A DNA stretch of 64,000 nucleotides from Epiperipatus broadwayi (GCA_028023455.1 JAQFVV010000036.1:3070452-3134451); one strand, 5' to 3'. Positions 35,853 to 47,739 are shown, numbered from the stretch's first letter. Numbers and translations: made by a program. The notes: generated by a model not told the origin, from the letters alone.

Positions 35853-36193
35853 ATTATTTTCATTTTAAAGTTAAGAGCGTGCTAATAGCTCTAAACAAGC
35901 TTTTTTTTTTTTTTATTTATGATAAATGCTACTACAAGAGAAGGCATTCAAATCGTGGTCCCCATCTAATGTCCCAACTCCTCACTGAAGAGACCCATAG
36001 GTCGAAACCGGTCTGGGGATGGGGACCACGATTTGAATGCCTTCTCTTGTAGTAGCATTTATCATAAATAAAAAAAAAAAAAAAGCTTGTTTAGAGCTAT
36101 TAGCACGCTCTTAACTTTACATATTAGTAAGTGCAAGCTATATATAAGTCATGTGACTTCTGACTTGTTACTATTACTATTATTTTCATTTTA
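35853..36193 (+). mobile_element. Hammerhead-bearing hairpin element with possible 15-bp duplication
   Basis: Arms 35,866-35,966 and 36,018-36,119 are reverse complements that differ only by one base in a T14/T15 run. The 51-bp loop holds the ribozyme. A tail of about 58 bp follows the right arm and contains the palindrome GTCATGTGAC (36,149-36,158). The 15-mer ATTATTTTCATTTTA occurs at 35,853-35,867 and 36,179-36,193, as a target-site duplication would. It is low complexity, so chance is not excluded. Near-identical arms imply very recent formation or gene conversion. Confidence 0.8.
35979..36019 (+). ncRNA. Type I hammerhead ribozyme in the loop of a 100-bp hairpin
   Basis: Stem I is UCCUCA (35,979-35,984) with UGGGGA (36,014-36,019). 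CUGAAGA is at 35,985-35,991. Stem II is GACC-CAUA-GGUC, perfect. GAAAC is at 36,004-36,008, followed by CG and GUC, with cleavage after C 36,013. Stem I can extend through an internal loop into the 100-bp arms, the position where type I ribozymes make their activating loop contact. Core and stems are textbook. Confidence 0.92.
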
Positions 36194-37546
36194 TAACTTC
36201 TGCAAACTGCATATTGTGTGCGCTTTGTTAATTATTATTGTATATAAATAACTATATTACATTATAGATATAAATGTTTTTTTCATAATAATGTTGCAAA
36301 ATGATTATAAAAAACAAAGATATTTTTCATCTTTATATTAATATTACAAAGTGAAGATTTCAAAATTAATATATAAAATACATCAATACAGGAAATTCTC
36401 ATTTATACACATAATTGGTTTCAAAAATAATTCCATGCAAATCAAATTAGTCATTACAGAGATCAAATTCCCATAGAAATAATGTCTATAATGTTTAATC
36501 AATGCTCTGATTACAATCACACTATGATATTTCCTTTTATATATAAATATAAAATACATTTATTCATATATATATATATTGTGCATACTGAATGTGACAT
36601 GAATTTCAGTATGTGACAAGATGCCAGTCATAATTTTTTTTATATTTCTTTCTTGTTTGATTTTTGGATGGTGAATATGTTAACTTATGTAACATTGAAC
36701 TGTGTTGCTATGACAACAATAATAATATAAAATTGTATATTATTAATTGCACTGTAAGATTTGTAAATTGACTTTATTCATTTTAAAAAGGAAAATGAAT
36801 ATGTAAATAATAAAACATATAGTTTGGATAAACTAATTATTCCTTTGTTATAAGTTTTGTTTTTGTTACTGCATTCATGATAGTAAATTATAAACAATAC
36901 CAATAAATGTTTAATATTTCAAATATATTTGTCCTCTTTATTTGTATGATTTCCAGTGTAATATATTGAAAATGTGATATAGAATGTTTAATTTTTGTTA
37001 GAATAAAAAACAGCATTGTCATGGCAGAATGTAAATTTTTATTGTATATAATAATTTTAAAATATTTATTTTTATTTGTTGTATAGTACAAATTTTTATA
37101 AAAGACACTGCTGGAAATAGCTTAAAGAGTGACTATAGAGGGTTGTTATAGTTACAATGACATCAATGAAAAAAAATTACAAATAGAACTGAATAGTTTG
37201 AACTTTTACTCTCTATTGTTTTGTCTTTAAATAAAAGCACATATAAATTTCTTTATACGAATTTCTTTTTATTTCCTTTAATTATATAGTGGATTAGACA
37301 AAATGGAGGGTGAGAAGCAACATTATTGGACCATGAATTAGGCAGAATATCAAGAAAATTTTATGGAAAAATTATATTATGAAATTGAAATACATCAAAA
37401 TTACTTCATTGTGTTATAAACCATCAGAATACATTTATCCTTTAAAATGGATATTACTAATATTTTACAGATAAAATACAAATGTCAGAAAATGTACAAG
37501 AATCATATCTACATGCCTGTGTGAAGTGATTAGATCAATTGATCAA
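36194..37546. other. AT-rich sequence, nothing recognised
   Basis: No supported gene, RNA or repeat boundary in this stretch. Confidence 0.5.
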
Positions 37547-37547
37547 T

Positions 37548-37582
37548 TTAGATGATGGAAATAGTCCAATATAAAAATACAA
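37548..37582 (+). repeat. Solo end of the 4.2-kb hairpin family
   Basis: GATGATGGAAATAGTCCAAT and the following 'ataaaaatacaatt' match 4,409-4,446 with few differences. The match stops at the (AT)n tract that precedes the retrozyme array, so the array may have inserted into, or been joined to, an older hairpin element. Confidence 0.6.
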
Positions 37583-37587
37583 TTTGG

Positions 37588-37606
37588 ATATATATATATA
37601 TATATG
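37588..37606. repeat. (AT)n tract, left border of the retrozyme array
   Basis: Dinucleotide AT tract directly before the first family C unit at 37,604. Confidence 0.9.
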
Positions 37607-37760
37607 AAAAACAAAAACAAGTTTTAATCACGTTAAAACCTGCTGTCGCTTGTAATTATGATCAATAGATTGAATTTTACCAAAAACACCTACCAAGTGT
37701 AAGTTTGTTTACATAAACAATCAAAGAGTCAGAATTAACTATCTCTTTCATTTTAGCCCA

Positions 37761-37807
37761 CCTTCAGATCAGCTGATTTCAAGCTGATTTGCTCTCATCA
37801 GTGAAGG
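37761..37807 (-). ncRNA. Type I hammerhead ribozyme, family C, unit 1
   Basis: On the minus strand CCUUCA/UGAAGG forms a perfect stem I. Then come CUGAUGA, GAGC-AAAUCA-GCUU as stem II (one G-U), GAAA, stem III AUC/GAU with loop AGCU, and cleavage triplet AUC. Unlike families A and B it has a true stem III. Confidence 0.88.
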
Positions 37808-38171
37808 ACAGAGCCAAGAAACTAGATCAAACACTGACTCCAAGTGTTTATGCACAAAGTTTCTATCAGTTTGCAAGCATGATATTTTTCAGACTGATAA
37901 AGTCTTTAAACTCAGCCAAACAAGCGAGATAGCTATATGGATCTGATCTCAGTTCAGTTTCTCCACATAGTCAAAGCCTCTGCAATCTATATCATTGCAG
38001 AAACCTTTAAAGGTAGATTTATGAAAAACAAGTTTTAATCACATTAAAACATGCTGTCACTTGTATTTATGATCAATAGATGGCATTTTATCAAAAACAC
38101 ATACCAAGCATAAGTCTGTTTACATAAACGATGAAAGAGTCAGAATTAACTATCTCTTTCATTTTAGCCCA

Positions 38172-38218
38172 CCTTCAGATCAGCTGATTTCAAGCTGATT
38201 TGCTTTCATCAGTGAAGG
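38172..38218 (-). ncRNA. Type I hammerhead ribozyme, family C, unit 2
   Basis: Same structure as unit 1. One base change (GAGC to AAGC) turns the G-U pair of stem II into A-U with GCUU. The substitution keeps pairing, mild support for selection on structure. Confidence 0.9.
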
Positions 38219-38808
38219 ACAGAGCCAAGAAACTAGATCTAAACACTGACTCCAAGTGTTTATGCACAAAGTTTCTATCAGTTTGCAAGCATGAAATTTT
38301 TCAGACTGAAAAAGTCTTCAAACTCAGCCAAACAAGCTAGATAGCTATATGGATCTGATCTCAGTTCAGTTTCTCCACATAGTCAAAGCCTCTGCAATCT
38401 ATATCATTGCAGAAAGCTTTAAAGGTAGATTTATGAAAAACAAAAACAAGTTTTAATCATGTTAAAACCTGCTGTCGCTTGTATTTATGATCAAAAGATG
38501 GTGTTTTACCAAAAACACCTACCAGCGTAAGTTTGTTTACATAAACGATCAAAGAGTCAGAATTAACTATCTCTTTCATTTTAGCCCACCTTCAGATCTA
38601 CCTTGAAAAGTTTCTGCAATAATATAGATTGCAGAGGCCTTGACTATGTGGAGAAACTGAACTGAGATCAGACCCATATAGCTATCTAGCTTGTTTGGCT
38701 GAGTTTGAAGACTTTATTGGTCTGAAAAATTTCATGCTTTCAAATTGATAAAAACTTTGTTCATAAACACTTGGAGTCAGTGTTTAGATCTAGTTTCTTG
38801 GCTCTGTC

Positions 38809-38855
38809 CTTCACTGATGAGAGCAAATCAGCTTGAAATCAGCTGATCTGAAGGT
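38809..38855 (+). ncRNA. Type I hammerhead ribozyme, family C, inverted unit
   Basis: CCUUCA 38,809-38,814 pairs with UGAAGG 38,850-38,855. CUGAUGA is at 38,815-38,821, stem II is GAGC/GCUU, GAAA is at 38,836-38,839 and stem III is AUC/GAU around AGCU. Cleavage is after C 38,849. The core is complete. Confidence 0.9.
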
Positions 38856-38950
38856 GGGCTAAAATGAAAGATAGTTAATTCTGACTTGTTGATCGTTTAT
38901 GTAAACAAACTTACACTTGGTAGATGTTTTTGGTAAAATGCCATCTATTG

Positions 38951-38952
<2 letters not shown>

Positions 38953-39001
<49 letters not shown>
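38953..39001. repeat. (AT)n tract, right border of the retrozyme array
   Basis: About 24 AT dinucleotides following the inverted family C unit. Confidence 0.95.
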
Positions 39002-39003
<2 letters not shown>

Positions 39004-39229
39004 CATACGATGGAATTAACATCCATCATGTATATATATATATAACATTGGAATCAATAAAATGTACTTTGGAGTTAAAAGTTTTTGTGAATATATCATA
39101 TCTTCTCTGGAACACAGGCATATTATTGGTTTGTAGTTTGAAATAGACATCAGAACTGCGATGCCATTCTGAAATTACAGCATTTAAAGACTCATTCAGA
39201 TCATTTATTTATATTTGTCATTATTATTG

Positions 39230-39740
39230 ATATATATATATATATGTGTGTGTTTATTTTCTTTTACAATGTAAAGTATTTATTGATGAATAATATATAA
39301 TTTTAAGTTTATTAGTAATTTATTAACATATCAAAATATAACAGAGTTACATTTTCCTAAGTTTAAATGTATATAATGTTGCATAGTAATTATTATTTTA
39401 ATATTTAAACAAAAGGTGTAAATCACCCTCATTCAGAATATGACTTAAAACAAGTCTAGATGTTGACAAAAAGATCAAGAGTAGAATGTATCCACCCATT
39501 CTTGGTAGATCTGATGTTTATAAGCTTACCTTTGTCAACATTGTTTTTAATTCAGAAATTAGTTTAATATATATATATATATATGTTTATCTTCATTTAA
39601 AATATAAGGTATTTATTGATGACTAATATATAATTTTAGTTAATTAGTAATCTATTGGCATACCAAAATATAAGAGTTACATTTTCCTATGTTTAAACTT
39701 ATATTTGTGGCATAGTAATTATTATTTTAATATTTAAAAG
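39230..39740 (+). repeat. Direct repeat of about 175 bp, each led by an (AT)n tract
   Basis: 39,231-39,410 and 39,564-39,738 share 'gtatttattgatgaMtaatatataatttta' through 'catagtaattattattttaatattta' with moderate identity. Both begin at an (AT)n tract. The family is unknown and no ribozyme core is visible. They may be two 3' ends of one retroelement type. Confidence 0.75.
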
Positions 39741-39894
39741 AATTTACTTTTTTATTATTTATTGATTTTAAATTAACTTCCAATACATCACTTATATTAA
39801 AAGTTCAAAAAGAATTTTAATGCAATAAGTACTCACTTGAGATTGATGGTATATTGAACAGAGTGGCAAGATTGGTTATTCGGCCTAATATAGA

Positions 39895-41395
39895 TACCAA
39901 ATGCAGATAATTCAGATATATAATCCAACAAGTTCTCATGATGATGAAAAAGTAGATTTTTATGTAGATATACAAAAGATTTTCATCAGAGTAAATGCTA
40001 AAATTGGTAAACAAATGGAAGATGCAAGTGCTACAGATACATTTACTTATGGTAATAGAAATGAGAGAGAATATAGAATTATGGAGTTTTCAGATAAAAA
40101 GTTTACAGTGTGTATTATTTTTTTAAAAAAATGTTAAAAGAAAATGCACATGGAAGCATCCAAATGAAAAAATAGCAAAATTGGATTACATTTTGATGAT
40201 CAAAAATACATATTTCAAGATTGTTATGTCCTTAATAAATTCAACACAGGAAGTGAATGTCAATTAGTAAGATGTAATATACATGTTAATGCAAAACTAG
40301 AAAGAGAAAAATTATTTTAAAGAATTCCCAATCTTCAGAAATATCCTAAAAAATATAAATTAAAACTCAAAAATCATTTTCAAGTAATAGTACATTTTGA
40401 ACATGATTCAGATTTGAATGAATTTAATAGGAAAATAACTGATATACTCTAAAAAGTGCAACAAAGATAGCTGGTAGAAAAATCAGCAATTTACTGATAA
40501 AAATTTTATTGACATTAGAGAATTTATGAAAAAAGAAGGAATATGAAGTTATATAAAATTGATGCATTAAGGATTGAATATCTCAACTTTTGAAAAATGG
40601 TATAAAAAATTGATAATGATATAAGAAAGTATAATTATGAACTAATAAGGAAAGCTGTAGAAGAGATAAAAGTTTCAAGAGTGTAAAATGACATTTTGGT
40701 ATTGGTAGGAAACATATCTGCAATAATGAAAAAAGATGGAGCTATTACTAAAATGAGAGATAACATCATGAAATGGGTAAAGAAAGTTCCATCAAGCATT
40801 ATATAGAAACAAAGAATAAGTATTTCTTGTATTTATTATATTTTCTGAATTGCCCGGGATTTTAAATGAAAATGTGATACATAAAATTAAATTTATAAAG
40901 AAGAAAAAAACTCCAAATAATGATGGAATTATAATGGATCTATTAAAAGAAGCAAGTGACAAAATAGAAGAGATTTTGGCAAAGTTATACATTAAATGTT
41001 TAAATAAATAGCAGACAATTGGAATGATGCAGTATTAACATTAATATTTTAAAAATGTGGAAAAGAAGGTGTTAAAAATTACAGACCAATCAATCTTTTA
41101 TCAGTTTTATACAAAATTTATACCAAGATAATAATAGCTTGTCTACAGAGACCACTGGATTTCAACCAGCAAAAGAACAAACTGGATTTAAAAGTATTTT
41201 TAGTACAGTAGATAATATGCACGTACTGAGAGAAGTTATAGAAATTGTAGCTTATGAAAAGGCAATTGATTCTATAAGCATTTCTTTAGTGATTAAAGCA
41301 TTAGCTCATCAATGTATAAACCCAAGATATTGTCATATTTGGAAGAATATTTATAAAAATGCAACAGCAACAATTAAATTGCAAAGAGTAAAATG
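39895..41395 (+). pseudogene. RTE-like LINE relic, endonuclease plus first half of RT
   Basis: Conceptual translation in changing frames gives IIQIYNPTSSHDDEKVDFY, NAKIGKQ and GNRNEREYRIMEF. This is the signature of the apurinic endonuclease in RTE-type LINEs (QVYAPTS-type start, NAKIG, NERG). Further on are a DYIL/RNKRY-type relic near 40,180, NDIRKYNYELIRKA near 40,610 and KNYRPINLLSVLYKIYTKII near 41,075. Then come the RT start QTGFKSIFSTVDNMHVL and a motif A relic AYEKAIDSIS (expected DYEKAFDS). Similarity stops at 41,395 before motifs B and C. It is strongly decayed. A related copy with the second half is at 48.1-50.0 kb. Confidence 0.78.
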
Positions 41396-42697
41396 AATAA
41401 AGTTTAGTTTTTCTTTTTATACGTATATTAAACCTGTTTTTTATGAGAAATTTAAGGTCATTGCTAATTTAAATTTTATGCTCTTTGTTTGAATGAGTCT
41501 AGTCTTACAGTATTTAATATCATTACCATGTATAATTCGAGAGGTGTCTTTTGGACTTGCTACTTGAGATTTGGACATTTATATTCATTTACAGAGGACA
41601 TAGTGGAGAAAATTATCACTGTAATTTGGCTATTGTATTTAAAAAACTGTAAAAATTTTATTGGCTTTAATTTTTATAGTTAAGCAAATATATTCATTAT
41701 GGTCATTGGTTGTATAGCATAGAATATAATCATTATCATGTTTAAATAGTCTCTCATACTAATGTTTATGAAAATGTATAATTTTATAAAGCATTTTTGT
41801 AAATAATCTCTCATACTAATGTTTATGAAAATGTATAATTTTATAAAGCATTTTTGAATGGCTTTTTAAACATATTTTAAGGAATAAAATTATCAATTAT
41901 ATACATTCAAAGAAATGATTACACACATAAAATAGATAATTCAAAAATAGAAATATAGAATTGAATTATAAATCCAACATTACAACACTAAAATATTTTA
42001 TTTATGTGTAGAATAAACAGTTCTTATATTTTATACGTTATTTGTGTTGTAAACATACATGGTTAGATTTTTACTTAGCAAAAATTCATTTAATTGCTAA
42101 ATTATTTATTAAATAATAAACTATTTCTTAAAAAGATTAATTTAAATTTCATTGAAATAAATAATCTGAGAACTTTAAAGTTTATGATTTATTTATTTTG
42201 AATAAATATTTGTAAATATTATTTCAAAATCTGGAAATAGAAAATAAAGTGATTAAAAAAGACAAATGATTATTTCATTTTTTTTTTCATTTTTGAAAAT
42301 TGTTAGTTTTATCATTTCAATTCAAAAAATCTTAACTCTAATATTTTGCCTGACAGAAACCATGATGACCTCTAAGCTGAAGTTTGGAAATTCCAGACAG
42401 TCTTTACAAATTTTTTATTGCAGTCAGGATCTAAGCAGGTTCAAATTTTTAAATAGCCATTTTGTTTATCATCTACATGATCATAACTGGCTAGATAAAC
42501 AGCTAGGCAGTTGCCTTTGCTTGGGAAATGACTTCTCATCATTCTAGGAGAAGGATGGACAACACGAGATAAAACAGAAACCATCATTAATTAATTAAGT
42601 AATTCATTAATTCTTTATTTCAAAAAATTTAATTTATTATAGTCACCTTTAATATGAACTTAATTTCAAACTTTGAGTGTTTGGTTAATATTCTGCA
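41396..42697. other. AT-rich sequence with a 57-bp tandem duplication
   Basis: 41,751-41,807 is repeated at 41,808-41,855 ('ctctcatactaatgtttatg' type unit). The minor open frame at 42,266-42,547 is not recognised. Confidence 0.6.
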
Positions 42698-43462
42698 ATT
42701 CAATACAAGTTCTATAAAGGCATAAACAGAAAGTTAATATTTAATATCTTGTTAAATCATAAGCTGAGTCCTTTCAAGAGTCATGGCTTTCATAATCATA
42801 GCTCTTTGTGAAGTAAATGTTTGTCTAATGTTATGCAAATCTATGCAAAGTTCAAGTATTCCATTTTCTGGATATAGAATATTTTTATTCTGTTGGTGGC
42901 ATTGCTGTCTAGTGCAATGAAGCAGGCCTCTTTTATTTTTCTTCTCAAGTCATTTCCATCTCTGCAGACTAAGCTAATTATTTGTGGTTCACATGGATGT
43001 CCCATGAGCCTTTGGTGCTGTACAAAAATAGATGTGTGTGCTGGATCCGATTGTGCCTTAGTGTACAAATATTTGGGTTGAGATAATCTAGTTTCCAGTA
43101 CTGCTTTGTTTCCTCATAATATGAGGCTTTACAATTCCATTTTTGCACAGCACCAAAGGCTCACAGAACATCCATGTGAACTGCAAATAATTAGCTTCAT
43201 CTGCAGAAAGAAACAACTTGAGAAGAAAAGTAAAAGAGGCCTGCGTCATTGCACTGGACAGCAACATCATCAACAGAAAGGAAACATATTATTCTATATC
43301 CAGGAAATGGAACTTTGAATAGATTTGCATAACATTAGACAAACAGTTACTTCACAAAGAGCTATGATTATGAGAGTCATGACCCTCAAAAGCACTCAGC
43401 TTATGATTGAACAAGATATTAAATATTAGTTTTGGGTTTATAGCGCTAGTATTGAATTATAG
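42698..43462. repeat. Large palindrome, arms about 330 bp
   Basis: 42,698-43,030 and 43,127-43,462 are diverged reverse complements around a spacer of about 97 bp. Shared blocks include 'aatcatagctctttgtgaag' and 'ttatgcaaatctat'. Open frames on both strands are only mirror images of the repeat. A fragment of the arm end recurs at 17,534-17,590. No hammerhead core or transposase is visible. Confidence 0.85.
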
Positions 43463-46400
43463 TCACCTTTAGTGAAAAATGAACCAATTGACTTGTGGAG
43501 CTGTCTCACTATTTTAACAATAAATCACTAAATTTCTTCAATTGAAAGTAATGTTAAATAGCTGATGTATGTTTGGAAAATTATATTTATTAATTTCAGA
43601 CATGTTGCTGGTGTTTATTTTCTAAATTATTATAAAAATAATTATTTTCATCACTACAAGAAAGGATGTATATTTGTCTCAGTGTTGTGAATTATCTCAC
43701 CGTTAATTATGTAAGGAAAATTTTTAAACAATAATATTTTCAATTCAAATATGCCTCTGTATAAGCTTATTGCTTAGCAAATTTTGATTCAAAAATAATG
43801 AATTATTTTATTATGAATAATAAACTATTTGCTTTATCAGAGATACAATCAGAATTACTGGCATCATGGATTAACGATCTATAAATGAATGGGTTAATGT
43901 TATATCTCAAATTAAAGAAGTAATGAATGCTAATCTTTTTTTCTCAGTGATGAAAGCTTTTATTTATCAAAAAGACTAAATACACAACAATTAAAAAAGG
44001 TTTACAAAGGGATAACTACATGGCAAAATGAAATTCAAATAGATTATGGTGAAGGGGTAAGGAATATATATGAAATGGGAAAGGATATGGAAAAAGGTGT
44101 GTAGTCCAGGCAAAGAAGAGTCTTTGGTAAGGAGTAATGTTGATAGGCTTGGTTGCCCTGATGGATTGATAGGAGGATGTATATGTATATGAATTTTGGA
44201 GGAATAGCTATATGTTACATCTTTAGAGGTTTCAGTGATGGATGAGGAGATTTCTGAGTTTGCTTAGATGCAACAGGCTGATTTTTGTCTTTTGTAGATG
44301 AGTAATTTTAGTTTTTCCCATTGTACTTGGAATAGCATTATGATTGGTCATGTTGTTCTTTTTGACTTGCTTTTTACCTTTGATAGAGTAAACCACAGTC
44401 TGAAAGGGAGGGAGATTCAGAAGGCAAGGAGATTGAGACTTTGAAATAAGTTCTTTGGTGATGATGTTTTAGTTAAGTCATGTTTGAAACTCAGTTTGGA
44501 TAAAATTGGGGTAATTTTAAAGGTTTTAGTTAATGAAAATTTTAATTAAAAGATACAATTAGGAATTATTTGTAAAGTCTAGAGTTCAAATATGAATAGT
44601 GTTTTAGGAGTACAATATTGAAAAATCCAATTTACGGTAGATAAAGTTGAGAAATAGAAAAACACTTGGAGATAACATAAAATACAGACTAAATCAATCT
44701 ACTCTTCAGTTTCTCCAAATGGCCTTGAATATATTCACAAAAGAGCAATCCTAAATACTTTGGAAAAATTATGGAAAAACTATGGAGAACAAGGAAATAA
44801 AATCCAAGCTTTAAAATGTCTCTGCTGAAAACCATTCTAATTCATCATAAAAATCACATGAACAGCAAAAGGCCAGCTCTATCAATAACAACATTGGAAG
44901 TAATAAAATTAAATAAGATGAATCATTTGCAATTAGAATCATTAACCCAAACTGTAATGTATTTTTGCAATAATACATGGATGAAATCGTTTATGATGAT
45001 AACATTAAAAAATCGCCATAAACAATGTTATTTTTCCTATCTTGTGAATGAGAAAAACCAACATTGGTAATGACCACCACGGCACTCTTTTCTCAGACCC
45101 CTCTCTCAAAGGAACTAGGATTTAAGCCCCTGGGCACCCTGCTAACAGCCATACTTTCTCATTCATTCAACAAAATTAAGTGAAATGAAAATTTTCATTA
45201 AAAAGTAAATCTCTGTAGAAATTTTATGTAATTTCAATGGCTGCCATATGATTTACATAGCATTTTTATAAAAGTTGAAATTATTCTTACTTGTGATCAC
45301 ATTGTTGACATAGCTTGTATATAAAAAGAGAGCTAAGAAACTCTGTTTTTTAATAGGAATAGTTTTAGAGAAAATTAATTCCCTAAATTAGGAAAAAGGG
45401 AATGAAAGGGGGAGCCAGAAACAGTTAACTGGAGTCCTTGGATCCCTCTAGTGGACTATGAATGAAATCTTGTGGATGAAATTATAGAATCTGTTCAAAT
45501 ATATTAAATTGAAGCATGGAATAAAATGGAATAAAACTATGAATTTGTATCCAGTATTTGAGGAATTTGCATTATGAATTATCATTGGTAAATATTTAAA
45601 TACCATTACTCAATGAATAATTGATTATGAAGCTAAATATTTAAATGCCACTCCTGATAAATGTCCAAGATATAAGCAACTTAAAAATGGATTAATGTGT
45701 AAATATAGATTATCCTGGACTAACAATTATGCTGAAATTTATTAATCTTTGTGCTATTTCCAGAAAGGATGAGATTACAAAAATGAAATTAATTGTGGAA
45801 TAAACTGGATGGATTATTTAATGCACTTTCTCATAATTGCTTCTTTCTTATTTAGTTTTTTCAGATATTAATATGCTCAGGTGCAGGTAGTATTTTTATT
45901 TAATATTATTATTGTTGAGATAAAATGGGAATAGATGGGTTTTACCTTAGGTTTAGATTGGACAAATATAAATAACTATTAAACTTATATAAAACAGCTA
46001 TTTTGCAAATATTATATGTTTCATGAGTTTTTAAGTTTCAATCTCAAAGTTAAATGAAATAAATCATCCTTATGATGATGAGTAAATCTATAAGGAATAT
46101 TTTATGCATCATTCTTACATGTTAGTATTAATTTTTTGCTGTTATATAGTACTAACAAGGCAGTCTCATAATCTAGTTATATTTTGTTAGTGGAATAACA
46201 CTCCTAATATTTAAGTCTGCAAATGAATCCAGTAAAGGATCTTAAGATAAAATAAATAAGCCCAATTTGGTAAATAACGTCTAGATTTGCTAAGCAATGA
46301 TTTGTGCTTGCTTCTTTTAAACGTGTAAAAACTTCTGCAGCATTATTAAGTGAGGTTGATTAATAATTGATTAGTTAGTAAACCAAACTATGTAAGAAAA

Positions 46401-46713
46401 ATTTATAAAATATCTATTTTTATAATTATGATTATTATTCTCCAGTATTTAAATTGAAAATTATTTTGAAATAATAAATAATCTATTCCTATTTAATGTT
46501 AGTGACTTTATAACACTATCTAATAACATATTTTCCATATCCCAAATTCCAATTAGATTTTAGGAAACAAATAGTAATATTTATTAGATATTTTATTGTT
46601 ATTATTAGTTTTTATCCATTATTTTATTTTGTGTAATAAAGTAATTGTTAATTTTTAACATTTCTCTTTAGTTATTAATAAAGAAAACATCGTCACTACA
46701 TATTCACGATAAT
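43463..46713. other. Unassigned sequence
   Basis: About 3.2 kb without a supported feature. The 43,990-44,470 stretch is G-rich on the plus strand and may be old transposon sequence. The open frame 44,816-45,070 (84 codons) has no recognised domain. Confidence 0.4.
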
Positions 46714-46827
46714 AAACAAGGCAAAACTCTCTCCATACAGTAGTGCCATCCTGTGCCTATCAGAATAATCAATGGATGCCAGAAGGCTTGTGCATAAAAT
46801 GCCTATCTAATGCCTACTCATCCAATA

Positions 46828-46869
46828 TCCCCAGACTAGTTTCTGGCTTGTGGCCATCATCAGTGAGGA
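46828..46869 (-). ncRNA. Type I hammerhead ribozyme, family A, best copy
   Basis: On the minus strand: UCCUCA, CUGAUGA, UGGC-CACAA-GCCA (perfect stem II), GAAAC, UA, GUC and UGGGGA pairing with UCCUCA (one G-U). The minimal stem III AC/GU matches that common in PLE-type hammerheads. No core mismatch. Confidence 0.92.
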
Positions 46870-47283
46870 GCCTTGGATCTGAGAGCACTGCACCTAGATC
46901 TTAGGATCTAATGCAACCCTCCAGCAACCACCTTTTATCTCCACTTAACTACAAAACTATAAGAATGAAATTTAAAACATAATAATATTTTCAATCTAAG
47001 CTCAATAGCTTATATAGTCATATGGGTCTGAACTCAATTCAGTACCCATACATTTTGGTGGCTTTGGCTCTTTAACAACCATAGCCACCACTATCCTATT
47101 AGGCAGGATTGGTGTTAAATCACTAAACATCACATAATCACTATCTCATACTAGCACATAATTGTTATTAAACAAGGCAAAACTCTCTCCATACAGTAGT
47201 GCCACCCTGTGCCAATCAGAGTAATCAATGAATGCCAGAAGGCTTGTGCATAAAATCCCTAACTAATGCCTACTTATCCAATA

Positions 47284-47325
47284 TCCCCAGACTAGTTTCT
47301 GTCTTGTGGCCATCATCAGTGAAGA
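47284..47325 (-). ncRNA. Type I hammerhead ribozyme, family A, second unit
   Basis: Same as the 46.8-kb ribozyme but stem II has GACA instead of GCCA (one internal mismatch) and stem I is UCUUCA/UGGGGA with two G-U pairs. The core bases are intact; activity is probably reduced. Confidence 0.75.
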
Positions 47326-47739
47326 GCCTTGGATCTGAGAGTACTGCAACTGATGATGGCCACAAGCCAGAAACTAGTCTGGGGATATTGGATGAGTATG
47401 CATTAGATAGGGATTTTATGCACAAGCCTTCTGGCATCCATTGGTTACTCTGATTGGCACAGGGTGGCACTTCTGTATGGAGAGGGTTTTGCCTTGTTTA
47501 ATAACAATTATGTGCTAGTATGAGATAGTGATCATGTGATATTTATGATATAAAGGACATATCACATTATGAGGCCTAAGATGTAAGTTAAGGCAATACC
47601 AGAGAGACAAAATCTATTAAAAAAAGATAAATTACTATTTAATAGCTGCAATTAGAAGGGATTAGAACCCAGATTGTCAAACTTCCTTCAGTCATCAATT
47701 TCAAATTATACAACTTATAAAAATGACTACAAACATGTG

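Larger units (their letters stand above)
37604..38952. mobile_element. Family C retrozyme-like array: 2.4 tandem units plus one inverted unit
   Basis: Units start at 37,604, 38,021 and 38,433 (periods 417 and 412 bp). The third is cut at about 38,600 and joined to a unit in the opposite orientation that ends at 38,952. Units 1 and 2 carry hammerheads on the minus strand, and the inverted unit on the plus strand. Unit identity is high. No ORF is present. Each full unit has the shared block (37,929-37,957; 38,341-38,369; 38,657-38,685 inverted). Both ends abut (AT)n tracts. Tandem units with one ribozyme each are what rolling-circle RNA followed by reverse transcription would leave; the inverted join suggests template switching or foldback priming. 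Confidence 0.88.
46714..47560. mobile_element. Family A retrozyme-like array: tandem dimer plus inverted copy
   Basis: The minus-strand unit begins its 3' marker at 46,714 and again at 47,170, a period of 456 bp. The second unit is cut at about 47,345 and joined head to head to a plus-strand copy running to about 47,560. Hammerheads lie at 46,828-46,869 and 47,284-47,325 (minus) and at 47,350-47,379 (plus, missing one side of stem I at the junction). The middle of unit 1 carries the shared block at 47,005-47,042. The tail of the plus copy has GATCATGTGAT at 47,529-47,539. No ORF of its own is present. Confidence 0.85.

Noticed and set aside
42841-43318. Overlapping open frames on both strands (60-75 codons)
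   Set aside because: They are mirror images produced by the palindrome and share no protein signature.
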